A stretch of 5,076 bases of DNA, taken from assembly GCA_002401225.1 (NCBI GenBank), contig NVSM01000004.1, forward strand, positions 32,541 through 37,616. Direction: 5' to 3'. A model generated the notes under the pieces. The model saw nothing but the letters and a program-made list of their open reading frames with translations. It had not been told where the DNA came from and did no database searches. Position 1 is the stretch's first letter. Each line of letters opens with the position of its first letter. This stretch comes from a bacterium. GTDB lineage: Bacteria; Planctomycetota; Phycisphaerae; Phycisphaerales; UBA1924. Shown one piece after another: positions 1 to 5,076 of this stretch. Both the position numbers and the translations under genes were made by a program.

Positions 1-1704
1 ACCATCCGCGCACCGCGTGGTTCAGAAATGTCCTGCAAAACATGGCAGGCCGAAGCGGCGATGCGGATGCTGATGAACAACCTAGACCCAGAAGTCGCCG
101 AGCATCCAGAGTCGCTGATCGTCTATGGTGGTCGCGGACAAGCCGCCCGATCTTGGGAAGCCTACGACTCGATCATCGAAACACTCCAATGCCTCGAACC
201 AGATGAAACACTCTTGGTCCAATCGGGCAAACCCGTCGGCGTCGTTCAGACCACGACCGATTCGCCTCGCGTCATGATCGCCAACTCGAACCTCGTCCCC
301 CACTGGGCAACCCAAGAACACTTCGACGAACTCGCACTCAAGGGCTTGATGATGTACGGGCAGATGACCGCCGGGTCATGGATCTACATCGGCACCCAAG
401 GCATCTTGCAGGGCACCTTTGAGACCTACGCCGAGTGCGCGAAACTGCACTTCAATGGCACCCTCGCCGGCACGCTCAATGTCACCGGCGGATGCGGGGG
501 AATGGGCGGTGCACAACCCTTGTCGATCACACTCAACGGCGGCACCTGCCTGATCGCTGATGTCGATCAATCAAGGCTCGATCGCAGGCTCGCCGACAAC
601 TACCTCCACGAAATCGTCGAAGATCTCGACGCAGCAATCGATCGTGCGTTAGAACTCAAAGCACAAAAATCTGCGACATCGGTCGGCTGGTGCGGCAACT
701 CGATTGATCTCCTCAATCGGCTCATCGAACGCGACATCACCCCCGACACCCTCACCGACCAAACCAGCGCACACGATCCGCTCCAAGGCTACTGCCCAAT
801 CGAATACACCTTCGAGCAAGCCAACCAAGCCCGACTCGATGATCCCAAAGCCTACCAAAAACTCTCCCTTTCTTCAATGCGTAAGCATGTCGAGGCAATG
901 GTACAACTCCAATCCCGTGGCGCCATCACCTTCGACTATGGCAACAACATCCGCCAACGCGCTTTCGACGAAGGATTCAAGGACGCTTTCAGTTTCCCCG
1001 GATTCGTCCCTGCCTATATCCGCCCCCAGTTCTGCCTCGGGCGTGGTCCGTTCCGGTGGTGCGCCCTCTCGGGTGATCCACAAGACATCTACAAAACCGA
1101 CTATGCACTCATGCAACTCTTCCCCAAAGGCGAAAATGAATACAACGACCGCCTGCACAACTGGCTCCTAAGCTGCCATGCAAATCCTGAAGCCTTGCTC
1201 GCAGGCGATTTCAAGAACTGCAAACCGAGCTTCGCCTTCCAAGGGTTGCCGTGCCGAATCTGCTGGTTCGGGCTTGGCGAACGCGACAAGGCCGGACTGC
1301 TCTTCAACAACATGGTCCAAGCCAACGCGGTCTCCGCGCCGATCGTCATCGGACGCGACCATCTCGATTGCGGGTCGGTCGCCTCACCCAACCGTGAAAC
1401 TGAATCCATGAAGGACGGCACCGACGCAGTGTCCGATTGGCCTTTGCTCAACTTCGCAGTCAACATCGCATCAGGTGCGAGCTGGGTCAGCTTCCATCAT
1501 GGCGGCGGCGTTGGCATCGGATTCTCTCAACACGCCGGCCAAGTCATCGTCGCCGACGGCACACCCGAAGCGGCTAAACGCCTCGAACGCGTGCTCAAGA
1601 ACGATCCAATGATGGGCATCTTCCGCCACGCTGACGCCGGTTATGAAGATGCAATCCAATGCGGCAAAGACCAAAGCGTTGATATCCCAATGAGCAACAA
1701 ATAA
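1..1704 (+). CDS. hutU: Urocanate hydratase (urocanase), 5'-truncated by window edge
   Basis: Cytoplasmic NAD+-dependent lyase (EC 4.2.1.49) that adds water to urocanate to give 4-imidazolone-5-propionate, the second step of histidine breakdown. The frame is open from base 1, and the nine residues before the first Met (TIRAPRGSE) match the conserved urocanase N-terminus, so the Met at 28 is internal and the true start lies upstream. Counting from that Met, family signatures are [13 protein letters not shown] (13-25), [11 protein letters not shown] (33-43), the Gly-rich NAD-binding segment [13 protein letters not shown] (154-166), [10 protein letters not shown] (243-252), FDYGNNIRQ (302-310), the active-site motif [10 protein letters not shown] (404-413, catalytic-type Cys at 412), [18 protein letters not shown] (442-459) and SFHHGGGVG (488-496). 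At least 567 residues are visible, slightly longer than the usual ~555, because of an insertion before the active-site motif. The x position of FQGLPxRICW is Cys instead of the common Ala/Ser. First visible gene of the hutU-hutG-hutI operon. Confidence 0.97.
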   Translation, partial: TIRAPRGSEMSCKTWQAEAAMRMLMNNLDPEVAEHPESLIVYGGRGQAARSWEAYDSIIETLQCLEPDETLLVQSGKPVGVVQTTTDSPRVMIANSNLVPHWATQEHFDELALKGLMMYGQMTAGSWIYIGTQGILQGTFETYAECAKLHFNGTLAGTLNVTGGCGGMGGAQPLSITLNGGTCLIADVDQSRLDRRLADNYLHEIVEDLDAAIDRALELKAQKSATSVGWCGNSIDLLNRLIERDITPDTLTDQTSAHDPLQGYCPIEYTFEQANQARLDDPKAYQKLSLSSMRKHVEAMVQLQSRGAITFDYGNNIRQRAFDEGFKDAFSFPGFVPAYIRPQFCLGRGPFRWCALSGDPQDIYKTDYALMQLFPKGENEYNDRLHNWLLSCHANPEALLAGDFKNCKPSFAFQGLPCRICWFGLGERDKAGLLFNNMVQANAVSAPIVIGRDHLDCGSVASPNRETESMKDGTDAVSDWPLLNFAVNIASGASWVSFHHGGGVGIGFSQHAGQVIVADGTPEAAKRLERVLKNDPMMGIFRHADAGYEDAIQCGKDQSVDIPMSNK

Positions 1705-1718
1705 CCAATGAGCAACAA
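1687..1718 (+). repeat. 14-bp direct repeat across the hutU/hutG junction
   Basis: CCAATGAGCAACAA occurs at 1687-1700 and again at 1705-1718, an 18-bp period. The first copy encodes the C-terminal Pro-Met-Ser-Asn of HutU; the second carries the hutG start and encodes Met-Ser-Asn. Because the period is a multiple of three, both copies are read in the same frame, separated by the TAA stop of hutU. A local duplication is a reasonable inference. Confidence 0.85.
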
Positions 1719-2583
1719 CTATCTCAATCCTGTTTCATGGGACAACATCCCAAGTTCAAAGTTCTCATCACTCATCCGATCGAAATCTGATGGCTGTCAG
1801 ATCGCACTCATCGGACTCCCCGACGACACCGGTGTTGGGCTCAACAACGGACGACTCGGTGCCAAAGAAGGACCAGCAGCATTCCGCAAAGCACTCGCCA
1901 AGTACGGCGTTGCGGAACCAAGCGGATGGGACTGGCCGATGGTTTTCGATGCCGGCGATGTCAATATTGTGCCGGGCGATCTCCACGAAACACATCGGCG
2001 TGTGAGCATTGCAGTCAAATCACTCCTCGATCTCGGGCTCTTCCCCATCGCCATCGGCGGTGGACACGACCTCACCTTCCCGTTTGTACGAGCCGTCACT
2101 GACCACTTTGGGCCTATGGATGGCGTGTACTTTGATGCCCATCTCGATGTCCGCGAAACCGACGGCTCAGGAATGCCCTTCCGCAAACTACTCGTAACTG
2201 GTGCAGCAAAATCCATGCGTGTTCACGGGTTTGATCCGAACTCCAACTCGCGCGAGCATGTCGCCTGGTTTACTTCTCATGGCGGGCACATCGCTGACAA
2301 TCTCGGGCACGATGATCCTTGGCCAACAAATAACACATTCGTTTCGCTCGACATGGATGTCATCGACCAAGCCCACGCACCAGGCGTAAGCGCACACAAT
2401 GCGTGTGGGTGGACATCCAAGCAAACTGAGGCGTGGGTGCTCGAATCGGGACGAAATCCGCTCGTCCAATGCTTTGACATTATGGAACTCTCGCCACCCT
2501 ACGATCGCGATGATCGCACAGCCCGCATCGCTGCCCGTATGTTCCTGACTTTCCTTCGCGGCTTCTCGGAGCGTCAATCATGA
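1708..2583 (+). CDS. hutG: Formimidoylglutamase (arginase/agmatinase family)
   Basis: Cytoplasmic Mn-dependent ureohydrolase (EC 3.5.3.8) that splits N-formimidoyl-L-glutamate into glutamate and formamide, the last step of the direct histidine pathway. The 291-residue length is typical. Family motifs are complete: IGLPDDTGVGLNNGRLGAKEGPA (35-57), GGGHD (117-121, metal-ligand His120), DAHLD (143-147, metal-ligand Asp/His), a DVRE...SGMPFRKLL loop (147-162) expected of formimidoylglutamases, and SLDMDVIDQAHAPGVS (213-228, metal-ligand Asp215 and Asp217) and DIMELSPPYD (257-266). The start lies 3 nt after the hutU stop. No Shine-Dalgarno sequence is visible before it, so translation is probably coupled to hutU. 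Its stop overlaps the hutI start. Agmatinase or arginase are alternatives by fold alone, but the hut neighbours and the SG-PFR loop favour HutG. Confidence 0.93.
   Translation: MSNNYLNPVSWDNIPSSKFSSLIRSKSDGCQIALIGLPDDTGVGLNNGRLGAKEGPAAFRKALAKYGVAEPSGWDWPMVFDAGDVNIVPGDLHETHRRVSIAVKSLLDLGLFPIAIGGGHDLTFPFVRAVTDHFGPMDGVYFDAHLDVRETDGSGMPFRKLLVTGAAKSMRVHGFDPNSNSREHVAWFTSHGGHIADNLGHDDPWPTNNTFVSLDMDVIDQAHAPGVSAHNACGWTSKQTEAWVLESGRNPLVQCFDIMELSPPYDRDDRTARIAARMFLTFLRGFSERQS
2568..2571 (+). promoter_or_regulatory. Shine-Dalgarno site for hutI
   Basis: GGAG inside the end of hutG, 8 nt before the ATG at 2580. It supports the ATG that overlaps the hutG stop as the hutI start, in a standard ATGA coupling arrangement. 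Confidence 0.6.
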
Positions 2584-3794
2584 GTCCCCCCATCGCCATC
2601 ATCAACGCCCGAATCCTCACGCTCGCCCATGGTTCAGTACCTCGGCGAGGCGAACAGATGAACAATCTTGCACCTATCGACAACGGCTCAATCCTCATCG
2701 AAAACGGCAAGATCACACAAGTCGGCCAATCAATCAATGTCCCATCATCGGCATCCATCATCGACGCACAGGGCAAAGTTGTGATGCCTGCCTTTGCCGA
2801 TTGCCATACCCACGCATGCTGGGCTGGCGATCGGCTCGACGAGTGGGAACAAAAACAACGCGGCGCAACCTATCTCGAAATCCTCAAAGCCGGCGGCGGC
2901 ATCATGTCCACCGTTCGCGATGTCCGCAATGCAAGCGTCGAAGAACTCGCTAAGTCCTTGCTCCAAAGGCTCAACTGGATGCTCGCCGAGGGCACGACCA
3001 CCTGCGAAATCAAATCCGGTTATGGCCTCAGTACCGCCGACGAACTCAAAATGCTCGACGCGATCACGCTTGCATCAAAATCATGGGCCGGGCGAATCTC
3101 CCCCACCGCCTGCATCGGACACGCCAAAGATTCAGCCGTCGCTGATTTTGTAAAACAGACTATCGAAGAAACGCTCCCTGCTGTCCATGCTCAATACCCC
3201 GGCATCACCATCGATGCCTATACCGAGGACGGTGCATGGTCGGTCAATGAAACTGTCGCGTTGTTTGAAACGGCCAAAGCACTCGGGCATCCACTGCGAA
3301 TTCATGCCGATCAGTTCAACGCCCTTGGCATGGTCGAAGCTGCGATAGAGCTGGGCGCACTGAGCGTCGATCATCTCGAAGCAACTCAATCCGAGTCACT
3401 CACCCGGCTCGCCAAATCAAACACAATGGGCGTGATGCTTCCATGCTCCGGGTTCCATGTCGATGGCCGCTATGGCGATGGGCGATCCTTCATCGACGCC
3501 GGCGGCTCGCTCGCGATCGCCACCAATGTCAATCCAGGGTCGGCCCCATGCCTATCAATGCCGATGAGTATCGCACTGGCAGTTCGCAACCTTGGAATCA
3601 CAGCAGCCGAAGCGATTACTGCATCGACTGTCAACAGTGCACACCTACTTGGATTCAAGGACACAGGTACGATAGAAGCCGGCAAACGAGCAGATCTCAT
3701 CATGCTCCGCCATGCCGACGAACGACAACTCGGGTACACCTTCGGCGGCAACCACATCGAGACCGTCATATGCAATGGCCAGATTATCCTCTAA
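2580..3794 (+). CDS. hutI: Imidazolonepropionase
   Basis: Amidohydrolase-superfamily enzyme (EC 3.5.2.7) that hydrolyses 4-imidazolone-5-propionate to N-formimidoyl-L-glutamate; cytoplasmic, 404 residues, normal for the family. Visible motifs: strand-1 metal site DCHTH (74-78; His76, His78), GDRLDEW with substrate-contact-type Arg85, GGGIMSTVRDVR (105-116), TTTCEIKSGYGLSTADELKML (139-159, Tyr148), GH (His181), HADQFN (242-247, metal-ligand His242), SVDHLEAT (262-269, His265), MLPCSGFHV (286-294), ATNVNPGSAP (314-323) and a C-terminal composite domain closing with GTIEAGKRADLI (363-374). The oddity is Asn316 where HutI and most amidohydrolases carry the strand-8 metal/catalytic Asp (ATDxNPG), along with Gln245 where Bacillus HutI has Glu. 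All other conserved positions are kept, so it is probably functional or a subgroup variant. Overlaps hutG by 4 nt (ATGA) and ends 10 bp from a convergent gene. Confidence 0.94.
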   Translation: MSPPIAIINARILTLAHGSVPRRGEQMNNLAPIDNGSILIENGKITQVGQSINVPSSASIIDAQGKVVMPAFADCHTHACWAGDRLDEWEQKQRGATYLEILKAGGGIMSTVRDVRNASVEELAKSLLQRLNWMLAEGTTTCEIKSGYGLSTADELKMLDAITLASKSWAGRISPTACIGHAKDSAVADFVKQTIEETLPAVHAQYPGITIDAYTEDGAWSVNETVALFETAKALGHPLRIHADQFNALGMVEAAIELGALSVDHLEATQSESLTRLAKSNTMGVMLPCSGFHVDGRYGDGRSFIDAGGSLAIATNVNPGSAPCLSMPMSIALAVRNLGITAAEAITASTVNSAHLLGFKDTGTIEAGKRADLIMLRHADERQLGYTFGGNHIETVICNGQIIL

Positions 3795-3804
3795 CACAGA
3801 ATCA

Positions 3805-4395
3805 TTACTCTGCGTTCTTGAGCGCCAAAGTCATCTGCGATACTGCCAAACCAACTCCCTTGGCCATCGTTGCTGCTCGCTCGTCTTTGAGATTTTCATC
3901 TGCATCAAACGCTTCGTGCGCGACTCCAAGTGCGAACTCCGCTGGCACCACAACCATCTGAAGCTGGGTCAAAATCTGGCGTACATGACGCAACCCACGC
4001 AATCCACCGATCGCGCCCGGCGATGCTGCGAGCAACCCACCAACCTTGCCTTTGAAACATGCCAAAGACGCTTCGCCTTCGCGTGGACGCGATGCCCAAT
4101 CAATCGCATTCTTGAGTGCCCCAGAAAGTGACCCATTATATTCTGGTGATGCGATCAGCACCGCGTCGGCTGCGATCAATCGATCTTTTAACGCAAGTAC
4201 ACTCGCAGGCATCCCATCTGCTTCAAGATCTTCAGAAAACATTGGCAAATCAAGTTCCAAGAGTGAAATCTCATCAATCGAAACACTCCCCCGCGATGCC
4301 ATGTCATTGGCAACGAATCGAACGAGCGAGCTATTAAACGAACCCTTGCGGAGGCTGCCCGAGATGATTGCGACTTTGAATGATTGATCGGCCAT
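3805..4395 (-). CDS. NADPH-dependent FMN reductase-family flavoprotein
   Basis: Predicted cytoplasmic flavodoxin-fold oxidoreductase that binds FMN and uses NAD(P)H to reduce FMN, quinones, azo compounds or metals; the substrate cannot be told from sequence. It is 196 residues, typical of the ChrR/YieF/azoreductase-like family. Motifs: KVAIISGSLRKGSFNSSL (7-24), whose GSLRxGSxN loop binds the FMN phosphate; the core signature SPEYNGSLSGALKNAIDW (83-100) followed by ASRP; and GKVGGLLAASPGAIGGLRG (116-134). The start at 4395 is chosen because MADQSFKVAII fits the family N-terminus and AGGAG sits 9 nt upstream. The same frame is open to an ATG at 4566, but that extension would run through a terminator and the end of the next gene. 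It converges on hutI with a 10-bp gap. Nothing ties it functionally to histidine breakdown. Confidence 0.92.
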   Translation of the reverse strand: MADQSFKVAIISGSLRKGSFNSSLVRFVANDMASRGSVSIDEISLLELDLPMFSEDLEADGMPASVLALKDRLIAADAVLIASPEYNGSLSGALKNAIDWASRPREGEASLACFKGKVGGLLAASPGAIGGLRGLRHVRQILTQLQMVVVPAEFALGVAHEAFDADENLKDERAATMAKGVGLAVSQMTLALKNAE

Positions 4396-4404
4396 ACTTG
4401 ATTG

Positions 4405-4409
4405 CTCCT
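4405..4409 (-). promoter_or_regulatory. Shine-Dalgarno site deciding the flavoprotein start
   Basis: AGGAG on the minus strand, 9 nt before the ATG at 4395. It selects the 196-residue form over the longer open frame beginning at 4566. Confidence 0.8.
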
Positions 4410-4424
4410 GAAGTTTCCAAATGA

Positions 4425-4441
4425 AGTGTTGGTCCAACTCT
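4425..4441 (-). promoter_or_regulatory. Palindrome upstream of the flavoprotein gene, possible operator
   Basis: GTTGGTCCAAC at 4428-4438 is a perfect 5-bp inverted repeat around one central base. After one mismatched pair on each side it continues with AG/CT, giving a 17-bp near-palindrome. It lies about 30 bp upstream of the flavoprotein ATG, in the only gap that can hold its promoter. I find no convincing -35/-10 pair, so the role as an operator is inference only. Confidence 0.3.
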
Positions 4442-4478
4442 ACGCCAACTTCCCAGTGATTGTTGACAACACCGCACG

Positions 4479-4502
4479 AAAAAAACCAGCCCGTAGGCTG
4501 GT
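4479..4502 (-). terminator. Intrinsic terminator of the secreted-protein gene
   Basis: Read on the minus strand, ACCAGCC and GGCTGGT form a perfect 7-bp stem around a TACG loop closed by C-G, which is a UNCG-type, very stable tetraloop in RNA. The stem runs directly into a T-run (the A-run at 4479-4485 on the plus strand). It starts about 23 nt after the stop at 4526, so it ends that transcript and separates it from the downstream flavoprotein gene. Confidence 0.92.
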
Positions 4503-4525
4503 CTTGTGCTTTCAAACTTGAACTC

Positions 4526-5008
4526 TTAATCGCAATACCCCCACCCAATGCTTCGGCGGCCAACACGAACCGAACGCCGACGAGGGCGATGGTGTCTGTT
4601 GTAGCTGTAGTGTCGGTTGAGTGAAATACTCAGTTCGCCATAGTGACGGTCCCAATGGAATCGGGCATTGTACCGATCTGTACTCCACCGAACGATCGGC
4701 TCGCAATATCCATACTCAATCAGGATACGCCCATCGCGAATCCGCGCGTTGTACCCGGCATGACGAAACGCCTTGACAATCTGACGGTTCATCGGGCGAT
4801 CCGAGCGGATGGAAGTGGAGTATCCATCAATAACGATCCGCCCAGCGTACTCTGGCTGGTACGAATGCCCGCAGGTGTCGTTGTGACGATGGTGCCCACG
4901 CCCGCCGCTGCGTTCGCCGCCGGCATTTGCGATTGACGATGCACCCCCAATCACGATCAGGGCACTGACAATGGCTGCTTTGACGATTTGAGATGCTTGG
5001 CGTGTCAT
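4526..5008 (-). CDS. Secreted His/Arg-rich protein of unknown function
   Basis: I do not recognise this 160-residue protein as a named family. Residues 1-29 form a clear Sec signal peptide: a short polar/basic start, a hydrophobic core (about 11-22) and a likely signal peptidase I site after ANA (27-29), so the mature ~131 residues should be exported to the periplasm or outside. The mature start is Gly/His-rich (30-50, with HHRH at 39-42). A central part (55-100) looks folded, with alternating strand-like stretches GRIVIDGY and GRILIEYGY flanking a helix-like RQIVKAFRHAGY. The end is aromatic and very basic (RHH, RPRRR, GRR at 138-152). It has ten His and three Cys (46, 102, 159), suggestive of metal or polyanion binding, which is inference. 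The start is supported by AGGAG 7 nt upstream, and a strong terminator follows the stop, so it appears to be transcribed alone. Confidence 0.85.
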   Translation of the reverse strand: MTRQASQIVKAAIVSALIVIGGASSIANAGGERSGGRGHHRHNDTCGHSYQPEYAGRIVIDGYSTSIRSDRPMNRQIVKAFRHAGYNARIRDGRILIEYGYCEPIVRWSTDRYNARFHWDRHYGELSISLNRHYSYNRHHRPRRRSVRVGRRSIGWGYCD

Positions 5009-5015
5009 GTTTTGA

Positions 5016-5020
5016 CTCCT
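5016..5020 (-). promoter_or_regulatory. Shine-Dalgarno site of the secreted-protein gene
   Basis: AGGAG on the minus strand, 7 nt before the ATG at 5008. Strong match and ideal spacing, placing the start directly before the signal peptide. Confidence 0.85.
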
Positions 5021-5028
5021 TGTATATG

Positions 5029-5047
5029 GGCTGACCTCATGTCAGCC
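5029..5047 (-). repeat. Perfect inverted repeat in the leader of the secreted-protein gene
   Basis: GGCTGAC and GTCAGCC form a 7-bp perfect stem around a 5-nt loop (CTCAT on the plus strand), extendable by one G-T pair. The stem ends 8 nt before the AGGAG site on the minus strand. It could be a 5'-UTR hairpin that stabilises or gates the mRNA, or a DNA operator. No T-run follows, so it is not a terminator. Confidence 0.7.
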
Positions 5048-5076
5048 TGCTGCCAAACAACCGCATATGTTTGTGA

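Noticed and set aside
704..1171. 155-codon plus-strand frame inside hutU
   Set aside because: Composition is Ser/Pro/Thr-rich, typical of the shifted frame of a GC-rich gene, and hutU motifs cover the whole span.
3795..3820. Possible bidirectional terminator between the convergent hutI and flavoprotein genes
   Set aside because: CACAGA/TCTGCG gives only a short mismatched stem with an 8-nt loop and no T-run on either strand; the gap is just 10 bp.
3443..3961. 172-codon plus-strand open frame spanning the end of hutI and the flavoprotein gene
   Set aside because: It lies over two well-supported genes in another frame, has Arg/His/Ser-rich low-quality composition, and shows no recognisable domain.
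4396..4566. N-terminal extension of the flavoprotein reading frame to an ATG at 4566 (57 extra residues)
   Set aside because: It would cross the terminator hairpin and overlap the secreted-protein gene, shows no family similarity, and the ATG at 4395 has a good AGGAG site and the correct family N-terminus.
4643..4936. 97-codon plus-strand open frame opposite the secreted-protein gene
   Set aside because: It is antisense to a gene with signal peptide, ribosome site and terminator, and has no ribosome site or domain of its own that I can see.
5009..5076. Sigma-70-like promoter for the secreted-protein gene (TATACA near 5022-5027 on the minus strand)
   Set aside because: The candidate -10 abuts the Shine-Dalgarno site, and the nearest -35-like hexamers are spaced at about 13 or 25 nt, outside the usual range.
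1..5076. Mobile elements, CRISPR arrays, tRNA/rRNA genes, riboswitches
   Set aside because: No transposase, integrase, regularly spaced repeats, cloverleaf or conserved aptamer-like structure is visible; nearly all bases are in ordinary genes.

Overview
The window looks like bacterial chromosomal DNA of moderately high GC, densely coding, with no mobile elements, RNA genes, CRISPR arrays or phage genes. The host cannot be fixed from the sequence. The hut gene set and protein style (Cys-containing variants of conserved motifs, a small Arg/His-rich secreted protein) would fit a planctomycete-like or other environmental Gram-negative bacterium, but this is a low-confidence inference.

Positions 1-3794 (+ strand) hold a compact histidine-utilisation operon: hutU (urocanate hydratase, 5' end cut by the window edge), hutG (formimidoylglutamase of the arginase/agmatinase family) and hutI (imidazolonepropionase). 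The genes are nearly fused. There are 3 nt between hutU and hutG, and a 4-nt ATGA overlap between hutG and hutI. Together they turn urocanate into glutamate: HutU makes 4-imidazolone-5-propionate, HutI opens it to N-formimidoyl-L-glutamate, and HutG releases glutamate plus formamide. This is the direct one-step ending rather than the HutF/formylglutamate route. Histidine ammonia-lyase (hutH), the first enzyme, is not in the window and may lie upstream.

Positions 3805-5008 (- strand) converge on the operon. A secreted, His/Arg-rich protein of unknown function (4526-5008) comes first in transcription order. It has a strong Shine-Dalgarno site, a perfect inverted repeat in its leader, and an intrinsic terminator with a UACG tetraloop just after its stop. 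A 196-residue NADPH-dependent FMN reductase-family flavoprotein (3805-4395) follows, with its own Shine-Dalgarno site, and ends 10 bp from the hutI stop.

I see no clearly new multi-gene system. The points most worth a second look are the Asp-to-Asn change at the expected metal-ligand position of HutI (with Gln at a nearby substrate-contact position), the 14-bp direct repeat that places the hutU end and hutG start in one frame separated by a single stop codon, the insertion in HutU next to its active-site motif, and the structured leader of the secreted-protein gene.
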